Shown: positions 58,513-64,000 of the stretch, piece after piece
Numbering within the stretch: position 1 is the stretch's first letter
Layout of the letters: each line of letters opens with the position of its first letter
NCBI RefSeq assembly: GCF_003945545.1
Contig: NZ_CP029617.1
Coordinates: forward strand, 6,971,001-7,035,000
Source of the DNA: Streptomyces sp. WAC 01529
GTDB lineage: Bacteria; Actinomycetota; Actinomycetes; Streptomycetales; Streptomycetaceae
DNA length: 64,000 bases
Reading direction: 5' to 3'
The notes under the pieces: generated by a model
Databases searched by the model: none
What the model was told of the DNA's origin: nothing
Seen by the model: only the letters and a program-made list of their open reading frames with translations
Made by a program: the position numbers and the translations under genes

Positions 58513-59453
58513 CGTTGACCCACCGCAAGGGTGAGGAGAGTGGCGGGAGCGTCCACCGAGATGACCTCGACGTCGCTGTCGATGCGCCGGATCATCCCGG
58601 CCAGGGCCCGTCCGGGCCCGAGTTCGACGAGCCGACGGCAGCCGAGCGACCCGGTGAGAGTCCGTACGCTCTGCTCCCACAGCACCGGGGAGGTGAGCTG
58701 CCGGACGCAGTGCGCCGGCCAGTCGCCGTCGCCTGTGTACGGCGTCGCGTCGACGTTGGACACGACCGGCTGTCGCGTGGGGGCGAAGGACATCTTCCGC
58801 AGTGCGTCGCGCAGTGCTTCGGCAGCGGGGGCCATGTAGGGGCTGTGGAAGGCTCCGCCGACCCGCAGGCGGATCAGCTTGCCCCCGATCGACGGGGCTC
58901 GCTCAGCGAGTTCCCCGATCGTCTCGGGCGACCCGGAGACCACGGTCTGGCCAGGGGCGTTGACATTGGCGACCCATACCTCGCCACCGCCCTCACGCAT
59001 CTCGCGCACCAGTTCCTCGACTGCCGCCAGGGGCGCCGCAACCACCGCGCCCATCGTGCCCTCGCGGGCCAGCGCCGCCTCCCGCATGGCGCGACCGCGG
59101 GCGGCTACCAGAGCGGCTCCCTGACCGACGGTGAGGGCCCCGGCCGCGACGAGTGCCGTGTACTCGCCGAGGCTGTGTCCCGCACAGGCGACGACGGGCC
59201 CGGTGAACGCGTCGCCGCGCACCGCTTCGGCATGGGCGATCAACGAAAGCGTGAACACCGCGAGTTGGGCCAAGTCGGTGCGCCGGAGGTGCTCACCGGG
59301 AGTGTGCAGGAGTAGTTCCGAGAGGTCTTCCCCCGTGACGGCGGAGACCTCCGCGGTGAGCTCCCAGGAGGGGGCGTCCCGCCAGGGCTCGCCCATTCCC
59401 TGCTTCTGCGTCCCTTGCCCCGGGAACACCAGACCGACCGGTACCTGATTCAT
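58509..59453 (-). CDS. Malonyl-CoA:ACP transacylase (FabD-like)
   Basis: A 314-residue transacylase from ATG 59453 behind GGAAGG. It has LVFPGQGTQKQGM, Ser94 in CAGHSLGEYTAL, the Arg-containing RGRAMREAA (malonyl carboxylate binding), His203 in GGAFHSPYM and the Gln of NAPGQTVVSG. All catalytic residues are present. It loads malonyl units onto the cluster ACP. Aromatic type II clusters usually borrow FabD from fatty acid synthesis, so a dedicated copy is a feature of highly reducing and trans-AT systems. Confidence 0.92.
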   Translation of the reverse strand: MNQVPVGLVFPGQGTQKQGMGEPWRDAPSWELTAEVSAVTGEDLSELLLHTPGEHLRRTDLAQLAVFTLSLIAHAEAVRGDAFTGPVVACAGHSLGEYTALVAAGALTVGQGAALVAARGRAMREAALAREGTMGAVVAAPLAAVEELVREMREGGGEVWVANVNAPGQTVVSGSPETIGELAERAPSIGGKLIRLRVGGAFHSPYMAPAAEALRDALRKMSFAPTRQPVVSNVDATPYTGDGDWPAHCVRQLTSPVLWEQSVRTLTGSLGCRRLVELGPGRALAGMIRRIDSDVEVISVDAPATLLTLAVGQR

Positions 59454-59642
59454 GAACCCGCCTTCCGCGCAACGCTCATCGGGTGGCAGGGGGAGCCGGT
59501 CACCTGAATCGGTGACCGGCTCCGCCTGCGCCGACGGCATAGCGGGGGTACCAGCCGCCGGGGAAGGGAGCCGTCGTCCGGACGGTCCCCCTTCCTGGCG
59601 CCTCATACAACTGCGGGCGGCGGGCGGGCGGCAACGGACCTT

Positions 59643-60434
59643 TCAGGAAAATGCCAGTGAACCGCCGTACTCCGTGCCCGGGCCCGCCGCCGGTGGCAGC
59701 AATCCCAACTCGGCGGCCCGAACTCCCGCCTGGAAACGCGAGTTCGCCCCCAGTACGGTCATGATCTCCGCCACATGGCGCCGGTAGGTGCGGACGGAGA
59801 TCGTCAGTTCACGGGCGGCCACCTCGTCCGTGACACCGGTCTGGAGCGCCCCGAGTATCTGCCGGGCGAGCGTCGCCCGGTAGCGGTCCCCGAAGACCAT
59901 GCGCTCGCCCGCGGGCACGGCACGGACCCACATGTTCTCGAAGAGGGTCTGCAGCGTGTTGAGCAGCTCCGGGACCCGGATCAGCGACGCCCGGCGGCCG
60001 ACCGCGGATTCGGCCACGACCAGCGCGGCGCTGCCGTCCACGATCAGCGCCTGTAACGGGGGGACCCGGGCGATCCGGATGGCCACCGGGTGTTCCCGGC
60101 CCAGTTGTTCGCGGACGTAGTCCTCGTCGAGCAGGGCGTGACTGGACAGCAGTCGCACACTCACACCGTCTTGTGCGTCATAGATCAGTTCCCGTTCGCT
60201 GCGATCGGACCGTTCCTCGGAAGCGAGTCGGCGTGCGTGCACGATGTCGATGCTCTGCGTGGCACTCGCGATGAGCTGCTGCGCCTGGTCGAGAACGGCT
60301 TCGTAGCCGCTGTCGAGGCCGGTGATCAGGCTTTCCTGGAGACTGCGGTCTCGATGAAGGGCGACTGTTGACTCGATCAGCGCCCGTACCTGGAGCAGGG
60401 CGTCCTCCAACTCGTCGCCACCCCGGCTGGACAT
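59643..60434 (-). CDS. LuxR-type HTH regulator, copy 1
   Basis: A 263-residue regulator. The start may be ATG 60434 or GTG 60461, neither with a strong ribosome binding site. The N-terminal part is helical (LEDALLQVRALIESTVALHR), followed by a PLD/TrmB-like sensor region (YDAQDGVSVRLLSSHALLD, LIVDGSAALVVAES). The HTH is at the C-terminus (LGALQTGVTDEVAARELTIS, VRTYRRHVAEIMTVLGANSR, FQAGVRAAELG). A closely related regulator is encoded 57 bp upstream on the same strand. The group is found as pathway regulators in Streptomyces clusters. Confidence 0.85.
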   Translation of the reverse strand: MSSRGGDELEDALLQVRALIESTVALHRDRSLQESLITGLDSGYEAVLDQAQQLIASATQSIDIVHARRLASEERSDRSERELIYDAQDGVSVRLLSSHALLDEDYVREQLGREHPVAIRIARVPPLQALIVDGSAALVVAESAVGRRASLIRVPELLNTLQTLFENMWVRAVPAGERMVFGDRYRATLARQILGALQTGVTDEVAARELTISVRTYRRHVAEIMTVLGANSRFQAGVRAAELGLLPPAAGPGTEYGGSLAFS

Positions 60435-60491
60435 GTCGTTTTCACCACCTTGACTTCTCACCTTGCGTCTCTGTCGGGTGCATCGCGGGTG

Positions 60492-61271
60492 CTACTCCGA
60501 CAGCAGCCCGAACTCCATGGCGCGTACTCCGGCCTGGAAACGGGAGTTCGCGTTGAGTTCACGCATGATCTCGGCGACGTAGCGCCGGTAGGTCCGCAAG
60601 GACACGTTGAGCTCGCGCGCCGCCGTCTCGTCGGTGTTGCCCGCACGGAGTCGGTCCAGGATGTTCATGGCCAGTTCGGTGCGGAGCCGGGGGCTCAGCT
60701 GGAGGTGATCGACGAGCTTGCGGCCGCGGGACCAGGCACCGGCGAAAAGAAGTTCCAGGGCCCGCACGGAGGCGGTGTCGTTCACGAGGGCGGCCTGGCC
60801 GCTTCGCGTCCCTCCCGCGGGCACCAGTGCCGTCACGCCGTCGACCACGAGCGTCTCGCGCAGTTCGCTCTCCGACACCCGTATCTCGAGGCGGCTGTCG
60901 GCCAGTTGGGCCAGCCACGACAGTGAGGATCCCCTCGTCGCCGTGGTGCACAGGACACGCACGGCTGCCCGCTCGGGCATCCTGGCCAGCGACCGCACCA
61001 CGGCGTCGGCGAATTCGCCTGTTTCGGCCAGCGCGACGCACACCGTGTGCTGCGTCCGGGCGATGAGTGATTCGAGTGCGTCGCTCATGGGGACGACGCC
61101 CGTGCGGGTCACCGGTGTCGGTGATCCCGAGCGCTGTCTGTGCAGCAGCACCGTGGATTCGATCAAGGCACTGGCCTGCAAGAGTGCCCGTTCCAGCCCG
61201 ACGGACGGATCGACTGTTGTCGACTCCTCCGCCTGACTCCGGGCCTGTTTTTCAGCTACGGCGTCCGACAT
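60492..61271 (-). CDS. LuxR-type HTH regulator, copy 2
   Basis: A 259-residue paralogue of the preceding regulator, from ATG 61271 behind GGGGGAGC. Domain order is the same: LERALLQASALIESTVLLHR, a middle region (VRVLCTTATRGSSLSWLAQL, TLVVDGVTALVPAGG), then the HTH (LRAGNTDETAARELNVSLRT, YRRYVAEIMRELNANSRFQA). The N-terminal helix ALIESTVxLHR and HTH NSRFQAGVRA are shared almost exactly. The middle is divergent, so the two copies may sense different signals or form a heterodimer. It is divergent from the A-T-TE gene and may control it. Confidence 0.87.
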   Translation of the reverse strand: MSDAVAEKQARSQAEESTTVDPSVGLERALLQASALIESTVLLHRQRSGSPTPVTRTGVVPMSDALESLIARTQHTVCVALAETGEFADAVVRSLARMPERAAVRVLCTTATRGSSLSWLAQLADSRLEIRVSESELRETLVVDGVTALVPAGGTRSGQAALVNDTASVRALELLFAGAWSRGRKLVDHLQLSPRLRTELAMNILDRLRAGNTDETAARELNVSLRTYRRYVAEIMRELNANSRFQAGVRAMEFGLLSE

Positions 61272-61931
61272 GAAGCTCCCCCTTGGTTCACCGGACACCC
61301 ACTCCGTGCGGTTCCCGCCGGCCGTGGGCGTCCAGGTGCGCCACTAAAAATCTGGCTACTACAACTGTTGAGCAGTGAATAAAATGTCACGGCCGCGTGG
61401 ATCCAGCCAGTCCCAATGATCGGTGTCAGTCTACTGGTTGGTCACTCGTTAACTCGATAGATCAGAAGCACGAAACAGTGACCCTGTGTGCTGGCGGGAA
61501 AGGCCCTGTGGGCCGTGTCAGCAAACTGCACTGAAACCCGCGGAAGCGGCGCTTCGCATTCCTTTTCCGGTATGTTACTGCAGCGTAATATGCACTGAGT
61601 GTCATGCTTCTGTCCGCTAGCGGCCAACCGTCTCGCAATGCCGACAGATTCTGCCTAAGTTCCCGCCCTGACCGCACTCTGTGCACACATCCCCGACCAC
61701 TCCTGCACCGTCCGGTCATCAGGTCCGCACGGGAACCTGGCCCAATAACCAGAAATGTCGAATTTGGGCAGCAATTGCTCCCGGGTTGGTGCGCGCAATT
61801 GTCTTCCTCAGTTCTTCGGGGATTTCCCGGCGTTAATTCCGCGCGCACTTCTTCGTCGTGGCACGTCCAGTTCTTACATCCTCGACGCGCTGGGCCGCCT
61901 GCCCAATGCGCACCTGGTACTGGAGACACAC
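61272..61931. other. Long AT-enriched intergenic region before the A-T-TE gene
   Basis: 660 bp without a credible gene, noticeably richer in A+T than the rest of the window (for example TACTACAACTGTTGAGCAGTG at 61358 and TACTGCAGCGTAATATGCA at 61577). It must contain the promoters of the twin LuxR genes and the A-T-TE gene, with room for several regulator sites. I find no clear -35/-10 pair and no strict direct repeats of SARP type. Confidence 0.55.
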
Positions 61932-64000
61932 ATGAGAACCACACCTCAGAAGAACATCGCAGACTTTCTCCTGCACAGCGCGCGGCAGAACCCCGCCTCG
62001 GGCATCCGGTACTGCCTGGGACCCGCGGGCGATGATTTCCAGGACCAGAGCTACCCGGAACTTCTCGACGACGCACTCCGGGTGCTCGGCGGGCTGAGAG
62101 CCCGGGGCCTGCGGCCTCGGGACAAGGTCGTCCTGATCCTGGAGCGGCCGCGGCAGTTCCTCACCGCCTTCTGGGCCGCGGTGCTCGGCGGCTTCGTCCC
62201 CTGCCCCGTGGTGCCGATGCGGGGTGACCCTGAGCGGTGGGCCAACCAGTTGGCCCACGTCGACACCCTGCTCGACCGGCCGCTGGTCATCACCAGCGAG
62301 TCGTTGGGCGCCGAACTGCCGCCGGTGAGCGGACTCACGGTCGGGCTGCTCGAGCGGCTGTTCGCCGAGGAACCGGCCGAGCCTCACGCGGCGGCGCCCG
62401 AGGACACCGCGCTGCTCGTGCTGACCTCGGGCTCGACCGGGGATGCCAAGGCGGTCGTGCTCAGCCATGCCAACCTGCTGGCCGCCATGGCGGGGAAGAA
62501 CGGGTACCACCGGCTCACCGCCGTGGACACCACCCTGAACTGGGTCTCCTTCGACCACGTGGCCGCCCTCCTCGAATGCCACCTCCTGCCGCTGTTCTCC
62601 GGCAGCCGTCAGCTGCACGTGGAGCCCGCTGTCGTCCTCGGGGACCCGCTTCAGTTCCTGCGGCTCAGCTCCCGGCACGGCGTGACCATGACCTTTACCC
62701 CCAACTTCCTCCTCGGTCGGCTCAATGAGGCGGCCGAGCGGTCCGGCCCCGGTGGCGAACGGCTCGACCTGTCCCGGCTGCGGCACATCATCAGTGGTGG
62801 CGAAGCCGTGGTCCGAGCCACCGGGGAGGCCTTCCTCGCCCACTTCGCACCGTATGGACTGGCCGCCGACGCGCTGTGGCCCGCCTTCGGCATGACCGAG
62901 ACCTGTGCCGGCAGTGTCTACTCCCACAAGGCCTTTCCCGAGGTTGACCGCGGCAGCGAATTCGCCTCCCTCGGCACCCCGGTGCAGGGACTGCGCATGC
63001 GGATCGCCGACCTCGACGGCCATGCGCTGCCGGCGGGAGAGGTGGGCGAACTCCAGCTCGCCGGCCCCATGGTCACCCGGGGGTACTACAACAACCCCGG
63101 AGCCACCGCGGACGCGTTCACCGCCGACGGCTGGTTCCGCAGCGGGGACCTGGGCCGGATCGACGCCGGGCGGCTCTCGTTGGTCGGTCGCAGCAAGGAC
63201 AGCATCATCGTCAACGGCGTCAACTACTTCAGCCACGAGATCGAGACCTCCCTCGAACAACTGCCCGGTGTGACCGGTTCCTACGTGGCAGCCTTCCCGA
63301 CCCGCGAGGCGGGCGTCGACACCGAGCAACTGGCGATCGCCTTCCATCCGGATGTCCCGGAGGGCGACGGCGCGGCGCTGCACCGGGTGCTCGCGGCGGT
63401 GCGCGACAGCGTCGTCATGCACTGGGGGTTCAGGCCCGCTCACCTCCTTCCGCTGCCGAAGGAGGCCTTCCCCAAGACCAGCCTCGGCAAGATCCAGCGC
63501 ACACTGATGCGCAAACGCCTGGAGGCGGGCGCGTACGACGTGTCCCGGCGTGCGGTCGCCGGACTCACCGCGCGGATGCTGGGCCCCCACGTCGCGCCCG
63601 AGGGCGCCACCGAGCAGGCCCTGTGCGAGATCTACGCGGAGATCCTCGACGCCGCCCCCGGCTCGGTCAGCGCGGGCGCCAACTTCTTCGACCTGGGCGG
63701 CACCTCGCTCGACATCCTGCGGCTGCGCAGCCTGGTGTCCCAGCGCCTCGGTGCCGCCGACCTCAAGGTCATCACCCTGCTCAGGGCCCCCACGGTCCGG
63801 ACGCTGGCCGCACGGCTCACCGAACTTACGTCGCCCGGCACGGTCCCGGTCCCGTACGACCCGATCGTGCCGATGCAGACCAGCGGCACCAAGACGCCCC
63901 TGTTCTGCGTCCACCCCGGGGTCGGTGAGGTCCTGGTCTTCGTCAACCTGGCCAAGTACTTCGCGGGGGACCGGCCGTTCCATGCCCTGCGCGCCCGCGG
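61932..64000 (+). CDS. Adenylation-carrier-thioesterase (A-T-TE) synthetase, C-terminus cut by window edge
   Basis: From ATG 61932 behind TGGAGA the frame is open to the window end (689 residues seen). The adenylation domain spans about 10-535: ATP loop LTSGSTGDAK, FDHVAALLECH, TFTPNFLLGR, FGMTET, RSGDLGRI, and Lys520 in PKTSLGKIQR. The carrier domain has Ser592 (FFDLGGTSLDIL). The thioesterase begins LFCVHPGVGEVLVFVNLAKYF, a start I know from alpha-keto-acid-dimerising enzymes such as atromentin/polyporic-acid and ralfuranone synthetases. There is no condensation domain. So it probably activates an aryl- or indolyl-pyruvate or similar acid and joins two units. MbtH at 40061 may assist it. 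The specificity code is not assigned. Confidence 0.9.
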   Translation, partial: MRTTPQKNIADFLLHSARQNPASGIRYCLGPAGDDFQDQSYPELLDDALRVLGGLRARGLRPRDKVVLILERPRQFLTAFWAAVLGGFVPCPVVPMRGDPERWANQLAHVDTLLDRPLVITSESLGAELPPVSGLTVGLLERLFAEEPAEPHAAAPEDTALLVLTSGSTGDAKAVVLSHANLLAAMAGKNGYHRLTAVDTTLNWVSFDHVAALLECHLLPLFSGSRQLHVEPAVVLGDPLQFLRLSSRHGVTMTFTPNFLLGRLNEAAERSGPGGERLDLSRLRHIISGGEAVVRATGEAFLAHFAPYGLAADALWPAFGMTETCAGSVYSHKAFPEVDRGSEFASLGTPVQGLRMRIADLDGHALPAGEVGELQLAGPMVTRGYYNNPGATADAFTADGWFRSGDLGRIDAGRLSLVGRSKDSIIVNGVNYFSHEIETSLEQLPGVTGSYVAAFPTREAGVDTEQLAIAFHPDVPEGDGAALHRVLAAVRDSVVMHWGFRPAHLLPLPKEAFPKTSLGKIQRTLMRKRLEAGAYDVSRRAVAGLTARMLGPHVAPEGATEQALCEIYAEILDAAPGSVSAGANFFDLGGTSLDILRLRSLVSQRLGAADLKVITLLRAPTVRTLAARLTELTSPGTVPVPYDPIVPMQTSGTKTPLFCVHPGVGEVLVFVNLAKYFAGDRPFHALRAR

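Noticed and set aside
61833..63983. 716-codon open frame on the minus strand at the right edge
   Set aside because: Antisense of the A-T-TE gene, which has all adenylation, carrier and thioesterase motifs on the + strand.

Overview
The window has very high G+C, GC-rich third codon positions, frequent GTG starts, many 4-bp ATGA gene overlaps and a typical actinomycete gene set (AfsR/SARP regulator, MbtH, allantoinase/allantoicase, many two-component pairs). It is almost certainly chromosomal DNA of a Streptomyces or very close relative.

0-12.4 kb: a MobA-like nucleotidyltransferase fragment, a MocR regulator with a perfect upstream palindrome and a UspA-like protein lead into a destroyed two-component system. 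The sensor kinase gene (minus strand) is split by a 5.7-kb insertion at 4534-10277. The insertion is two abutting inverted-repeat-bounded modules flanked by a CAG direct repeat. Removing the insertion and one CAG restores the kinase reading frame. The 3' fragment also has a 7-bp tandem duplication that shifts the frame, and the partner response regulator has lost the middle of its protein, including the phosphoacceptor region. Module A (4534-6645) carries an AhpD/CMD-family gene coupled to a SigJ-type sigma factor. Module B (6649-10277) carries an IS5-type transposase with an early stop, a small secreted protein, a PIN-domain remnant, an endonuclease VII-like protein and an IstA remnant. The ABC exporter that the TCS probably controlled follows at 10.6-12.4 kb.

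12.7-34.7 kb is mostly housekeeping and catabolism: an MMPL transporter beside a two-component pair; an IclR repressor divergent from allantoinase and allantoicase, with palindromes between them; an SDR, a RibD_C/DHFR-like reductase, a second two-component pair and a hotdog thioesterase; then a sugar or cyclitol module. That module has a Gfo/Idh/MocA dehydrogenase divergent from a GntR/HutC regulator, two tandem paralogous periplasmic-binding lipoproteins, a permease, an ATPase, and downstream a ROK kinase. A recurring TGTYCKGACA palindrome is found in the GntR intergenic region and at the ABC operon promoter.

34.9-64 kb is, or contains, a biosynthetic gene cluster that runs past the right edge. 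It has a MacB/FtsX-type ABC exporter, a LysR-type protein reduced to its DNA-binding domain, a membrane protein with a TTA codon and an MbtH protein. These are followed by a dense operon of discrete polyketide enzymes: ACP, two ketosynthases with intact Cys-His-His, two ketosynthase-like proteins in which Arg stands where the catalytic Cys should be, an alpha/beta hydrolase, a tandem-hotdog protein, two FabZ-like dehydratases (one without the catalytic His), a ketoreductase, an HCCA-isomerase/DsbA-like protein, a YbaK protein and a type II thioesterase. Around it lie a UbiB-family kinase, an AfsR-like SARP, acyl-CoA carboxylase beta and epsilon subunits, a malonyl-ACP transferase, an IclR regulator and two paralogous LuxR-type regulators. 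The last gene encodes an adenylation-carrier-thioesterase protein whose thioesterase start resembles that of the alpha-keto-acid-dimerising quinone and furanone synthetases.

The parts fit a highly reducing (polyene-forming) type II PKS with its own extender supply and regulators, combined with an A-T-TE synthetase. I cannot assign it to a known product; this combination is the best candidate in the window for an undescribed system. The next best are the nested insertion in the dead two-component system and the GntR operator set.
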